Source: Aegilops tauschii subsp. strangulata
Lineage: Eukaryota; Streptophyta; Magnoliopsida; Poales; Poaceae
DNA length: 64,000 nucleotides
Direction: 5' to 3'
Assembly: GCF_002575655.3 (NCBI RefSeq)
Contig: NC_053037.3
Span: 504,874,544-504,938,543 of the forward strand
The translations under genes were made by a program, and so were the position numbers. The notes beneath the pieces are model-generated. The model was not told the DNA's origin, searched no databases, and was given only the letters and a program-made list of their open reading frames with translations. Positions 24,496-35,593 of the stretch are shown one piece after another; positions within the stretch are counted from its first letter, which is position 1; the number at the start of each line of letters is the position of its first letter.

Positions 24496-25578
24496 TTAGG
24501 AAGCAAACTTAGCAATGAGCTCCTTTAGAAGAGAGGGACAGGTTCTAGTTATGCCCTCCAAGCCATCAGCCAGCGTTATCGCTTTCAAATTAGCAGGTGT
24601 CTTGATGAACTCAAAGCAAACCTCCTTCAATCCAGAACAGCTGTGCTGCTCAGCCAGAGCAAGGATAGTCGTCACTGAGACAACACCTATGTGTTCGCAT
24701 AGCTTTTCTTCACATAGTGCCTTCAGCCTTTGGAGATCGTACCTATCCGCCGCTGCAAGCAAGTGCTGCAAAAACAATGCTTCTTGGGCTCCCCCTTCCT
24801 CCTCCCCCATGTCTATCTCCATATCAGGTAGCGTGTCGGTGTAAATAAATTCAAGCAAGGCGCTAAATACCTTTGCTTCCATGTCTTCTACATCTATGAC
24901 ACTTGCTACTGTGCTCTCCTTCATGGGGCCAAACAGCTCTGTCTTGAAGACCGCAGACCGAGCTGCAAGCACACACCGATGGGCCGCGAACTTCTCACCA
25001 GACACCATGAACCTCACGTCTGTGCCCTCCTTGGACAGGAAGAGGTCACTGATATCTTGTTGTATGCCAGAAGGCGGTACCTTGATGAAGAGATCAATGG
25101 TCGTGGCAATGGAGAGGTCACATCGGATGGTGAAACAGTCGTCCTTTAAGTGCTTTGATTTCTCAAGGACATCTCTTTTCGTGAAAGACTTGTAACCCCA
25201 AGATGGTTTACTGCTGGAGAAAATGTCTGGCTTTCTTGCACGAATAAATGCTGAATCTTGATACTGAAGCTCGTCAATGAAACTAAATTCATACTGCACC
25301 TTCAGAACCTCTGCAACATTCTCATCAATAAGGTGCAGAAAGAGAGATATTGAGTCGGCACTCCCGCGGTCGCCATTAGGATAGAACCATATGCACCAAC
25401 GATGGCCTCCTACCATGAAAGCGAGAGAGAGGATCTTCATGCCGTTAGGTGTAGTGGCATTGATACGCGAGTAGCCATTAACCACAAGCAGGTGGTACCC
25501 GCTGGCTGTGGCGACGTCGATGGACTGGCCGATGGCAGCTTTGCCATCACTGATGAGAGATATGCCAGCAAATGACAT
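24496..25578 (-). CDS. MATH-BTB protein B (CUL3 adaptor type), intact
   Basis: Single-exon coding region of 360 residues, starting MSFAGISLISDGKAAIGQ and ending LLKELIAKFAS. The MATH domain is about residues 20-150 (GYHLLVVNGYSR; FMVGGHRWCIWFYPNGD; DDCFTIRCDLSIAT). The BTB/POZ domain is about 175-300 (GTDVRFMVSGEKFAAHRCVL; ARSAVFKTELFGPM; FIYTDTLPDMEID; LLAAADRYDLQRLKALC). The C-terminal helical BACK-like tail is 300-360. In plants the MATH part binds the substrate and BTB binds CUL3, giving ubiquitination and degradation; the family is greatly expanded in grasses. Length and layout are normal, and no lesion is seen. The start is supported by the same M(T)SFAG in all five copies and by a TATA box 95 bases upstream. 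The substrate is unknown. Confidence 0.93.
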   Translation of the reverse strand: MSFAGISLISDGKAAIGQSIDVATASGYHLLVVNGYSRINATTPNGMKILSLAFMVGGHRWCIWFYPNGDRGSADSISLFLHLIDENVAEVLKVQYEFSFIDELQYQDSAFIRARKPDIFSSSKPSWGYKSFTKRDVLEKSKHLKDDCFTIRCDLSIATTIDLFIKVPPSGIQQDISDLFLSKEGTDVRFMVSGEKFAAHRCVLAARSAVFKTELFGPMKESTVASVIDVEDMEAKVFSALLEFIYTDTLPDMEIDMGEEEGGAQEALFLQHLLAAADRYDLQRLKALCEEKLCEHIGVVSVTTILALAEQHSCSGLKEVCFEFIKTPANLKAITLADGLEGITRTCPSLLKELIAKFAS

Positions 25579-25672
25579 TGCAGATAGGCAGAATTTAACT
25601 GAAGACTGATATGGAATATGCGCTGGGGAATGAATAAGCGTAGCAGATTAGCACTCACACTCCAATCATTTG

Positions 25673-25682
25673 CTATATATAG
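25673..25682 (-). promoter_or_regulatory. TATA box of MATH-BTB B
   Basis: The minus strand reads CTATATATAG about 95 bases upstream of the start codon, a normal distance for a grass gene with a short leader. Confidence 0.55.
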
Positions 25683-25866
25683 ATAACAAATACTGGAGCG
25701 TAGAGAGAATGAATTCGTTATGACTACCCCCGTGCTTCCCTCGTGCATTTGAGTAATAGCAGCGTTATTTCACTGAAATGGGATTCTCACGCCCGAGTAA
25801 AATTAACAGCAGATCTTTCTCGCTTCATTTTTCTCTCACCTACAAAGATGTTAAGAAAAATGCTAC

Positions 25867-26081
25867 TACCTCCGTTTCAGTTTACAAGTCCTGCGCGTAT
25901 ACCTAGGTTGCCAATTTTATCACCCTAATATAAACTATATAACACAAAAATTATATATTTTGAAAGTAGAAACTCCGAAGTTTATGTTGGTATATTTTTT
26001 TGTAATATATGACTTGTATTAGGTTGGTGAAATTGACGACCTAGGGCTACGCGCACGCCCTATAAACTGAGAGAGAGGTAG
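25867..26081. mobile_element. Stowaway-type MITE
   Basis: Inverted ends ctacctccgtttcagtttac and tataaactgagagagaggtag are flanked by TA at 25865-25866 and 26082-26083. Internal arms (ctaggttg, cgacctagg) also pair. Non-autonomous Tc1/Mariner type, with no coding capacity. Confidence 0.85.
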
Positions 26082-26089
26082 TACAAGAT

Positions 26090-26800
26090 TCAGACTAGAG
26101 TCTTAACCAGATTCATGTATATAATTAGACACAAAGTACTAAGCGAAGAAGCACAACACCAATAATTCATGTCAAACAGTAAACAGGACATACAGCTGGA
26201 ATCTGCTGCTGCAAAGAGCCAAGGAAATTAACCAAAATGTCTACCAATTCTCTGCAGTATGCAGACCAAATCTCCGTATGAAGTTCTGAACCATATATCG
26301 CAACCTCTAAGGAAACTGAAATGGAGAAACTCCAGAATCTGGAGACTATGCACACGAACTACAGAAACTATGCGTGAGTTGGGTTTCAAGTGAGCATCTA
26401 GTTAGGTTTCAAGTGCAATCAGCTGCCAAGAAGATGGATTTAAACCTAAACACCGAAAATCAATTAGCACACCTCGGATTTCCACGCCAGGGAGATGAAG
26501 ATGAATCAGTATCCAGTAAGGGGCCCAGCCACCGCCGAATCTGCCTGCTTGGTTCTCCTCAACAGCGCCGCCACCGCCGTTGTCATCAGCAAGAACCGAG
26601 GGGTGTCATCCGTCTCACAGTCTGTCACCAGAGGAATGAGGCGGAGCGCGGCGCGTTGCCGGATGCCTAAATCCTGCGGCGCGGCGGCGGTGGCGGTGGC
26701 GAATCGAGCGTGGTCGCGTCTCGGTGGTCGGACCTGTTTGCTTTTGGGGGTTCGATGCCTAAATCCTGTGGTTCAAGTGGAGAGGGTTTCGGTTGGCCCT
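26090..26800 (-). other. Exon-intron-like fragment upstream of B, duplicated upstream of D
   Basis: On the minus strand a GC-rich exon-like part (down to 26473) ends GAG|GTGTGC. A 264-nt intron-like part ends TTTGCAG at 26209, followed by CAGCAGATTCC. A short frame MTTAVAALLRRTKQADS starts at 26586 and ends at 26506. The same structure is at 57020-57540 upstream of D, with MTTAVAATTKEADSPVAG. I do not recognise the product. It may be a first exon with 5'-UTR intron of a lost gene, or a distal leader of the MATH-BTB transcript. Confidence 0.45.
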
Positions 26801-27579
26801 AATATTTTGGGAGTGCTTCCGTGCACCTCCTAACAAAATTAGAATGATTTTCATGTCTATTCACCCAAAATAGAGATTAATTTACTCAATTAGTGGGTAA
26901 TAAATTAAAACTTAAGCCGCCATTGAAGTTGTGGATGTCATAAGGGAAGTGTTTGGGTACGGCGCGCCGGCCGAACGCTCGGCCGGTCGCGAGCGCCACG
27001 TAAGTGCCACGCGGCCACAAAGGCCCGCACGCATCCGTTCTTATGTCTCAGCCACTCGCATCTTATCCTTTCGTCCCCTGCTCGCCTCTCCATCATGTGC
27101 CTCTGCATCTCGCGCATATTCATCCCCTTCTCGCCTCTCTCCATGTGCCTGACTCCGGCCAGTGCAGCTGTTTCTCCGGCGAGCCCACCACCAGAGAGGC
27201 ATCCCGCCATCCCCTGCTCCTCTCTTCAACTCTGTCTGACCAGGACTTCTCCTTTTATCTTGTACAGGTCGTTGGCCCTCTCCTTCCTGCTCCCCGATGG
27301 CGATGCCCCCTGCCCCCGTGTGATCGGCCACGGGTCGGCGGTGGACGGAGGAGAGAAGCATGCTGCACCTTGTGGACGGGAACAGGTACAACCGGCCTCG
27401 CTGGGTGCTGCAACCCGCCTCGCCGGGAGCTGCAACCGACCACGGTGGGAGCTACAACTGTGGATGGAGGAGCTGCGACGGGTGGGTGACCGCGACTGAA
27501 CCAGTGCTACAACCGCGGTGACCAAATGCTCGGACCAGCGCCTAATTGTGCTACTGCAGGTGTTTTGATTTGATGCAGC

Positions 27580-27960
27580 CATTGTCCATTTTTCATTTTT
27601 TTGCTACCACTGTAATATGTTTTTGCTGGAACCATCAACTTTTTTTGCTACCATCAATGTTTTGGTTTTTGTTGGGACCAATCCCAATTTTCACTTTTGC
27701 CACAACCATAATATGTTTTGCTGGAACCATCAACATTTTGTGCTACCATCGGTTTTTTGGTTTTGTTGGAACAACACCAAAATTTTGCAAGTTTGCTACC
27801 ACCGGCTTTTTGGTTTGCTGGAACGAGCTTTATTTTTTGCTACCACCGGCATTTTCTTAATTTTTGCTGGAACAACATTCATTTTTTCAATTTTTGCTAC
27901 CAACGTTCTCTATTTTTGCTGGAAGCAGCGCATTTTTTGCTACCACCGCTGTTCTGGATG
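27580..27960. repeat. Degenerate tandem repeats inside Mutator-like element 1
   Basis: The units ttttttgctaccac and tttttgctggaac alternate about every 30-40 bases. The reverse-complement motif (gtagcaaaaa, ccagcaaaa) fills 47975-48250, tying the two elements together. Confidence 0.75.
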
Positions 27961-29756
27961 CGAACCATGGCGTCGTCGCCATGTCTGGAGAGGGGTTGAG
28001 GGAGAGGGGAGAGGGGATGGGCAACACCGGCGAGGGGCGAGCGTTGGCCGCGAATGTGCGCTGCCGAGGAGGGGGTGCGGGGGCGCCGCCTGTTGGGGAT
28101 CGTAGCAGAAATTTAAAATTTTCTACGCATCACCAAGATCAATCTATGGAGTTTACTAGCAACGAGAGGGAAGGAGTGCATCTACATACCCTTGTAGATC
28201 GCGAGCGGAAGCGTTCAAGAGAACGGGGTTGATGGAGTCGTACTCGTCGTGATCCAAATAACCGATGATCCTAGCGCCGAACGGACGGCACCTCCGCGTT
28301 CAACACACGTACGGTTGGGAGAGACGTCTCCTCCTTCTTGATCCAGGAAGGGGAAGGAGAGGTTGATGGAGATCCAGCAGCACGACGGCGTGGTGGTGGA
28401 AGCAGCGGGGATCTCGCCAGGGCTTCGCCAAGCTCAGCGAGAGGGAGAGGTGTTACGGGGGGAGAGGGAGGCGCCAGGGGCTTGGGTGCGCAGCCCTCCC
28501 TCCCCCCTTTATATAGGGGCCCTGGGGGGGCGCCGGCCCCTGGAGATCCCATCTCAAGGGGGGGCGGCGGCCAAGGGGGGGACTTGCCCCCCAAGTCAGG
28601 TGGGGCGCCCCCCACCCCCAGGGTTTCCAACCCTAGGCGCAGGGGGAGGCCCATGGGGGGCGCACCAGCCCACCAGGGGCTGGTTCCCTTCCCACTTCAG
28701 CCCATGGGGCCCTCCGGGATAGGTGGCCCCCCCGGTGGACCCCCGGGACCCTTCCGGTGGTCCCGGTACAATACCGGTGACCCCCGAAACTTTCCCGGTG
28801 GCCGAAACTGGACTTCCTATATACAAATCTTTACCTCCGGACCATTCCGGAACTCCTCGTGATGTCCGGGATCTCATCCGGGACTCCGAACAACTTTTGG
28901 GTTACCGCATACTAATATCTCTACAACCCTAGCGTCACCGAACCTTAATTGTGTAGACCCTACGGGTTCGGGAGACACGCAGACATGACCGAGACGACTC
29001 TCCGGTCAATAACCAACAGCGGGATCTGGATACCCATGTTGGCTCCCACATGCTCCTCGATGATCTCATCGGATGAACCACGATGTCGAGGATTCAAGTA
29101 ATCCCGTATACAATTCCCTTTGTCAATCGGTACGTTACTTGCCCGAGATTCGATCGTCGGTATCCCAATACCTCGTTCAATCTCGTTACCGACAAGTCAC
29201 TTTACTCGTACCGTAATGCATGATCCCGTGACCAATCACTTGTTCACATTGAGCTCATTATGATGATGCATTACCGAGTGGGCCCAGAGATACCTCTCCG
29301 TCATACGGAGTGACAAATCCCAGTCTCGATCTGTGCCAACCCAACAGACACTTTCGGAGATACCTGTAGTGCACCTTTATGGCCACCCAGTTACGTTGTG
29401 ACGTTTGGTACACCCAAAGCATTCCTACGGTATCCGGGAGTTGCACGATCTCATGGTCTAAGGAAATGATACTTGACATTAGAAAAGCTTTAGCAAACGA
29501 ACTACACGATCTAGTGCTATGCTTAGGATTAGGTCTTGTCCATCACATCATTCTCCTAATGATGTGATCCCGTTATCAATGACATCCAATGTCCATGGTC
29601 AGGAAACCGTAACCATCTATTGATCAACGAGCTAGTCAACTAGAGGCTCACTAGGGACATGTTATGGTCTATGTGTTCACACATGTATTACGATTTCCGG
29701 ATAACACAATTATAGCATCACTAGTAGAAAACAGGGCTTAGGTCACAGGACAGTTT

Positions 29757-29975
29757 TCACATTAGCCCCGGTTCAGTCACGAACCGGGACTAATGTGAGC
29801 ATTGGTCCCGGTTCGTGCGGCCAGGGGCCTGCCGGGCCTCGTGGGGGCATTGGTCCCGGTTCGTCCGGACCCTTTGGTCCCGGTTGGTGGTACAAACCGG
29901 GACCAATGGGCCACGCTCCTGGCCCACCACCCTTTAGTCCCGGTTCATACCACAAACCGGGACTAAAGGCCAGTG
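29757..29975. repeat. CACTA left subterminal repeats
   Basis: Direct and inverted copies of cccggttcgtg / accgggac alternate, as expected for transposase-binding arrays. Similar arrays are at 31196-31394 and 35340-35467. Confidence 0.8.
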
Positions 29976-30020
29976 TTTAGTCCCACCTCGCCAACCGAAG
30001 GGCGCTCACACCAGTTTATA

Positions 30021-30510
30021 AGCCCGTCCCTCTATGCCTTGTTGAGCTTCTCTTAAAGTGAAAATAGATGCCCTTATATAGGGAATTTCACCTAAATTCA
30101 CAGTAAATTGAAGGTTTAATTTTCTCTATAAGTGCATCTATGTTCATTTTTTTATATTTATAAAATAAATAAACCTTAATAAAATAAACAAACTAAATAA
30201 ACCTTAATAAAATAAAATAAAATAAACTATAGTAACTACAATAAATAAACCTTAATAAATTAAGTAAAAATAGCAGCAGTAAAATAAATAAAAATAGCAG
30301 CAGTAAAATAAATAAAAATAAAATAATTAAAGTAAAATACATAAGTAATTAGAAATAAAATAAATAAGTTTTTGTTGTAAGTAGAAACAAAACAAAACAA
30401 ATAAAGCAAAAGAGAAAAAAACACGTCCCTCTCTGCCTTGTTGAGCTCCTTTCAAAATGAAAATAGATGCCCTTATACAGGGAATTTGGCCTAAATTCAC
30501 AGTGAGTTTC
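30021..30510. repeat. Direct repeat pair within CACTA
   Basis: About 85 bases (ctgccttgttgagct; aaaatagatgcccttata) occur at 30026-30110 and again at 30426-30510, separated by an AT-rich stretch with AATAAA-type runs. Confidence 0.7.
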
Positions 30511-31400
30511 TCTGAAGTGCATCCAGTTTTTGCCGTAACCCTCTCAACTTTCTTGCACATGCTATGTGGATGAAATAATGATATCATGCCAACTTTCAAC
30601 CTTTTCAGAGTTCATTTGAAATGCTTTTCAATTTTAGGGTCTTATAGCTCAAAATAATTAGTAATTGCATGAAAAATAACAAATGAAGTCAGAAAGGATT
30701 GAAAAATGATGATGTGGCTTTGAATGGTGCATTTTGAACACACAAAAAGTCAGGAGTTCAAATAAGTTTTAAAAAATGAAATCCCTTTGTAACAGACGAG
30801 TTTCCGTATAAAATTTAAACTATTCAAATTTGGAAACTAATGGAGTAACAGAAAGTTTATAATTATTCTGAGCTAAAAGCAAAAAGAATAAAAAAATAAA
30901 GCAAAAATCAAAAGAAAATAAATAATTCAAAAAACAAAAAATACTGGAAAAAATTAAAAAAATGCCGCCTAATGGGCCACACGGCCTGCATACGACTAGA
31001 AACCCATCTGCACATGGGCCAGGATGCAGGCCCGGAGGCCCAATAGGCCCAACATGGCAGTGACAAAGGTAGGCATGTAATGCCTGCATATTAGAGAGGA
31101 GCTCAACACCTGAGCTGCAACGCAGCTTATAAACAGGTGCTGAGCTCTCTCAGCTAGCGAGGTGGGACTAAACTTCCCACCGCACCGCGCCAGCACATTA
31201 GTCCCGGTTGGTGGCTCCAACCGGAACCAATGCTCCCCTTTGGTCCCGGTTGGTGCCACCAACCGGGACCAAAGCCCTCTGCTTCCCGCCCTTTGCGCTG
31301 GTGAAAAGAGGCCTTTGGTCCCGGTTGGTGCCACCAACCGGGACTAAAGGGTGGGTATTGGTTCCGGTTTGTGCGTTGAACCGGGACCAAAGCCTTTGCT

Positions 31401-31411
31401 ATATAAGCAGC
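31401..31411 (+). promoter_or_regulatory. TATA box of CACTA cargo gene
   Basis: ctatataagca lies immediately after the inner repeat array and just before a GC-rich leader (31430-31735) typical of a grass 5' exon. Transcription would start near 31430. An ATG at 31416 is probably too close to be used. Confidence 0.55.
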
Positions 31412-31934
31412 ACTTATGAAATTTTCAGATTTCCATCGCCAGTTTCCCCCTGCCCGACGACGCCACGAGCTCGATCTACGCCGCCAGGCTGCCCCGTCGC
31501 CGTCGTCGTCGCCCGTGCCCCCGAGCCCACGCCATCGCCCGTCGCCGCAGTCCTCCGCCCCCGCCGCCGTCGCCGTCGGCCTCCGCCGCGCGCCCCCGAG
31601 CCGTCGCCCGTACGTCACCGTCGCCCTCCGCCCCCCGGCCGCCGCGGTCGCCGTCGCCCTCAGCCACCCACGCCGTCGCCCTCCGCCGCCCACGCCGTCG
31701 CCCTCCGTCGCCCGATGTGAGCCGCCGCCACGCCACGACTCTGTTTATTTTTTTTCATATAATTTGTATTATTTTTTTGTTCATTGCATTTTTTCATATA
31801 TATAATGTATATATATATATATGTATGTGGTAGCTATATGATGAATGGATGTGGCTATGTATGTATGAATATAATGTTCATACAATTTTATAGAACTATG
31901 TATGTATGAATATAATGTAGCTATATGATTTTAG

Positions 31935-32300
31935 GTTAGTGCTTAGTAGTTGAACTAGCTAGTTGATTTAATAAAGCTATTTTATTAAATTTTACTATAT
32001 ATAGAAGTAGTTTATTTTTAGTAAGAACTACTTTATTTTATATATTTATAGTAAGTGCTTAGTAGTTGAACTAGTTGATTAATTAATAGAACTATTTTAT
32101 TCAATTTTACTATATATAGAAGTAGTTTATTTTTAGTAAGAACTACTTTATTTTATTTATTTATAGTAAGTGCTTACTAGTTGAACTAGTTGATTAATTA
32201 ATAAAACTACTTTATTTTATTTATAGTAAGTGCTTAATTAGTAGTTGAACTAGTTGATTTAACAAAACTAGTTTATTTTATTATAGAAGTAGTTTATTTT
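31935..32300. repeat. Tandem repeats in CACTA intron-like region
   Basis: About three AT-rich units share tagtaagtgctta(g)tagttgaac, tagttgatt and gaagtagttta, with a spacing near 110 bases. Confidence 0.7.
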
Positions 32301-32337
32301 TTTAGTTAAAGCAATTATTCCCGCATCGACGTCGACG

Positions 32338-32739
32338 ATGCCTATCCCGCATCCTCGTCGTCGACTCGGCGGAGGAGGCCGGCTTGATCAGAGGGGCCAT
32401 GTCCGGGACTGGGCTCCGCCGGGCTGGTTTTGGGAGGTGCTACCTTCCGGTGGGCGTAGGTTGGTGAGGAACCAGCCCGTCGTTGACCCGATCCTTGTTT
32501 GGTGGCGCTCGCGTGGGCCAGTGACGGTGCCGAGGCTTCCGGACACCACGGAGGTGGTACGTCACCGTGTCAGCGAGGAGGACCAGCACGTCCGTCGCTA
32601 CATGGTTGCGTTGGAGGGCAGGTTCGACAATACCTGGCAGGTTCTTCAGGGATCTCACTGGAGCTATGATCCTGTGATGATTCCGTCCCTTTGGGTGTCC
32701 ACCGCCCGCGCCGATACCCGTCGGGCGCTACTGTTCTAG
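32338..32739 (+). CDS. Hypothetical 133-residue protein in CACTA cargo
   Basis: Open frame starting MPIPHPRRRLGGGGRLDQ and ending DTRRALLF. It has a GC-rich codon bias unlike the AT-rich flanks, which supports real coding. It is rich in Trp/Arg/Val (APPGWFWEVL; LVWWRSRGPV). I do not recognise a family. Upstream is an intron-like AT-rich stretch after the GC-rich leader. Downstream an exon-like piece (32994-33063) with AG and GT borders leads towards the B3-like gene. It could be its own gene or an upstream frame of a longer transcript. Confidence 0.5.
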   Translation: MPIPHPRRRLGGGGRLDQRGHVRDWAPPGWFWEVLPSGGRRLVRNQPVVDPILVWWRSRGPVTVPRLPDTTEVVRHRVSEEDQHVRRYMVALEGRFDNTWQVLQGSHWSYDPVMIPSLWVSTARADTRRALLF

Positions 32740-33119
32740 CTGTACTAGCGATGCTATATGTATGATAGTATTCGAGGTGTATTAGTGATAATATTCGACG
32801 ATGTACGGACGCATGGAGATGATGTAGTTTTGCTTATAATTGAATGCATCCTAATTTGAATACTACTTTATTTTGTGATTTGATTTTGCTTATTGAATGC
32901 TCAGAGTGGAAAACTACTCCGATCCTACTTTGAATGCTAAAATTGGAGAGCACTATGATTAGTTGATAGCTTATAGGGTTTTTGTTTTTGCAGAAATCTA
33001 GGAGCCCCCGGCCCCTCCATCATCCCTGCCGTCGTCCCCGTCACCGCCCCCTCCGACATCGAGGTGAGACCAGCCAAATCCTCTTTTAGAAAGATAATTA
33101 AACGATATTTCGGGTTGAC

Positions 33120-33450
33120 TGTAAGTCTGTCGAGTCTCCACCATATATGAGAGGACGAAGAATCCCGACTGTTGTCGTGGGGGTAGCTTCTCCTTCGTTC
33201 CCGTGTGCTAGACAATTTGGTGTAATGCACTCGAGAACGAAAGGAGGAGCTACCATCACCGACGGTCGCAAATGTCAGAGAGGAATCAGTGAGGGAGAGT
33301 TCCACCATATATATATATGAGAGGACGAAGAATCCCGACTGTTGTCGTGGGGGTCGCTTCTCCTTTGTTCCCGTGTGCTAGACATTTTGGTGTAATGCAC
33401 ATGGGGACAAAGGGAGGAGCGACCATCACCAACGGTCGAATGTATACACC
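33120..33450. repeat. Tandem duplication with internal foldback in CACTA
   Basis: Two copies of about 165 bases, each starting ccaccatatat...gagaggacgaagaatcccg. Each contains imperfectly pairing arms (agcttctccttcgttcccg with gaacgaaaggaggagct in copy 1), so each copy could fold. Confidence 0.75.
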
Positions 33451-33587
33451 ACGTGAGCTGAGAGTTTTCAAGAAAAGACTCAACAAACCAATAGTCAACC
33501 CGCGATGAATAATAATGATCTAACTTAGGTTTTTTAGTACATATATTTAATTGTAGATGTTTAATATTTGAATTATGAACATAGGAA

Positions 33588-34747
33588 ATGTCGTACTCGG
33601 ACGACGAAAGTCTCCCGGGGGAGTGCGACTGGTGCCACGACGACCGAGGTCAGTGCGACAGGCCTCACCTGGACGAAGATCGGCGCTTCAGTATTAAGCT
33701 GGAGGAGACCTTCAATGTTGAAACGGTACGCAACGACGACAAGTGTTATTTTTTCGTAATTAAGCACGACTTCAACTATTTCAACGTGTACTTTTCATCT
33801 TTTACAATTCGGCTAGCTTATCCCATGCCATGCAAGACGCTACGTCTTGGAGAGGATGGATTTTGAAGACCATGAAAATATGGAAACAAAGAAAATTCAC
33901 CTAAGGACCCATCATGATATAGATTTTGAAGTAAAGTTGTATAATTCTGAGAGCGTAACCCATTTTGGTTGCAAAAATTGGGAAGCATTTTGCAAGATGT
34001 ATGGTTTTGATGAGGGTATGCTTGTCACCATGGATCTTGGTGATCCTGACATCGAGCAAGACAATATGGACATTTGGGTCCTTGTTGATACGCCTCCAAT
34101 TCTACCGCTATGTGAGTTTCTCAAACATAGTTATTAGCTAATTTATATTGTTCATTTCAAAATAGTTGACAGCTTATTTTCATTGACAGCTTATTTTGAT
34201 TGTTCAAACAATGTGCGGAACATGGTAGACAGAACCTACTACACCGATGGCTCTGAGTTAACTTATAAGGAGAAAACTCATTTGGTCGGATTTTGTACTG
34301 ATATTGAGAATTACAATATCTACAATCAAACTCCTCAACATTATGGTCAATACGTGCCACTAGTGCACGTGTTGAACTACGGTAACTACTATGGAGATAC
34401 CCTGGTAAGATTTCTTACTATTACGACATCCGTGCATATTTTGCATAGTTCTAAAACTAGTACATCATTGCTAACTATGAAGTTATTACTATGTTTTTCA
34501 ACAGATAATCCCAGAGGATTGTGTGCCTCATTTGATGTATCAGAATGGTAGGCTTGATGTTTTGAATATACAACCGGGTCATCCTACGAATCTCAACTGT
34601 CCATACCAGATTTCTAAAAGAAGTGGAGACATGCAAATCAAAGAATGGAAAAAATGTATGGACAGTCGCAAGGAGGTTCTTGGAAGCAAAAGGAAGCGAG
34701 GCGCAAGAATTGGAGACAGGATGATCTCCATTCTCCATAATGGGTAA
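33588..34747 (+). CDS. Tandem-B3-like gene carried by CACTA, four exons
   Basis: Exons 33588-33725, 33817-34111, 34190-34404 and 34505-34747 have GT-AG borders and join into 297 codons without a stop (891 nt, in frame throughout). The start is MSYSDDESLPGECDWC and the end DRMISILHNG. Residues 1-45 are acidic and Cys/His-rich (CDWCHDDRGQCDRPH). Residues about 46-147 resemble a B3 DNA-binding fold (IPCHARRYVLERM; WEAFCKMYGFDEGMLVTMDL). A second B3-like part is about residues 215-296 (IIPEDCVPHLM; KEWKKCMDSRKEVLGSKRKR). B3 proteins are plant transcription regulators. The intact multi-exon frame suggests captured or co-opted cargo, perhaps helping the transposon. The family assignment is by motif resemblance only. 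Confidence 0.6.
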
Positions 34748-35000
34748 TGGAGAGTCAGGGTCTATATTGTTTTATGCTATTTTACCTTAAAGAGGGTATT
34801 TCGGTCCTACCTAATACTGATGATCATGTGCTAAGAACAATTAAGTAGGGTTGGTTCGATGACTGTGAGGATGATGATCGTATGACTTGTTATTAATAAC
34901 GAGTAGAAGTTGTATGATGATGATTAGTAGGACTTGTTATTATATATGATGATGCATGATGCGCGCATGAAGAGTTATTATATATCAGCGGGTGAAATGA

Positions 35001-35137
35001 ACATGGATTGGATTGAAGTGAAGGCAACATGCATGTGGTGCGTGTCGAAAGTAGTACAATCCAAACTTGATCAAGTTAGGATTAGTATTACTTTCGACAT
35101 GCATCACATGTTGCCTTCACTTCAATCTAAGCCATGT
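35001..35137. repeat. Long near-perfect hairpin in CACTA (small-RNA precursor-like)
   Basis: The left arm (gattgaagtgaaggcaacat; tgtcgaaagta) pairs with the right arm (tactttcgacatgc; atgttgccttcacttcaatc), with only a few mismatches over about 60 pairs. The centre is itself palindromic (aacttgatcaagtt). Such a foldback would yield small RNAs if transcribed. No known microRNA is claimed. Confidence 0.75.
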
Positions 35138-35593
35138 TTAGGCATAGCAGTACGTAGCGTTGGTAAACCAAGCACGGAGATATAAGAGAGGACACTTCTC
35201 TCTAATAGCTACCTAATAACAACCTAAATTAACCCCCCAAAACCCCCTAAACCCCCCCCCCCTTTCAAAAAAAAACAAAAACCCCAGCCCCTGAAATGCT
35301 GACCAAAGGCCCTCCGTCCTGGGCTGGCCGCAGCGGCCACGTGGAGGACCTTCTGTCCCGGTTCGTGTAAGAACCGGGACTAAAGGCCAAGGGCATTAGT
35401 AACGACCTTTTAGTCCCGGTTCACAAACCGGGACAGAAGGCCCTCACGAACCGGGACAATAGGCCCTTTTTCTACTAGTGCATGAACAATAGACAATTAT
35501 CATGAACAAGGAAATATAATAATAACCATTTTATTATTGCCTCTAGGGCATATTTCCAACAGTCTCCCACTTGCACTAGAGTCAATAATCTAG

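Larger units (their letters stand above)
29719..35480 (+). mobile_element. CACTA transposon with gene cargo
   Basis: Perfect 13-bp inverted ends CACTAGTAGAAAA lie at 29719-29731 and 35468-35480. The 3-bp duplication cat is at 29716-29718 and 35481-35483, and the uninterrupted partner LTR reads atagcatgaacaat there. Subterminal repeats of the type tagtcccggtt...aaccgggac fill 29757-29975, 31196-31394 and 35340-35467. I find no TNPD/TNPA transposase, so it is non-autonomous. It carries an apparent transcription unit from about 31400 to 34750. It is the youngest insertion of its nest. Confidence 0.92.
28091..35561 (-). repeat. 3' LTR of Angela-like element 2, interrupted
   Basis: LTR sequence is 28091-29718 and 35484-35561, with the CACTA element and its 3-bp duplication between. 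The polypurine tract follows at 35562. Confidence 0.9.

Noticed and set aside
27580..27960. Possible CRISPR-like array
   Set aside because: Units and spacers are both degenerate and lie inside a plant transposon; no cas genes; eukaryotic context.
26931..28105. Many long frames in Mutator-like element 1
   Set aside because: They arise from GC-rich sequence and from ttttgctggaacc repeats; frames occur on both strands without any domain.
28271..28877. Gly/Pro-rich frames in Angela 2 LTRs
   Set aside because: Identical frames in both LTRs; composition-driven.
31154..31736. Gly/Arg-rich frames opposite the CACTA cargo leader
   Set aside because: Shadow of a CCG/GTCGCC-rich 5' leader on the other strand.
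35225..35275. C-rich runs (aaccccct) as telomere-like repeats
   Set aside because: Irregular homopolymer-rich sequence rather than CCCTAAA units; part of the CACTA right subterminal region.
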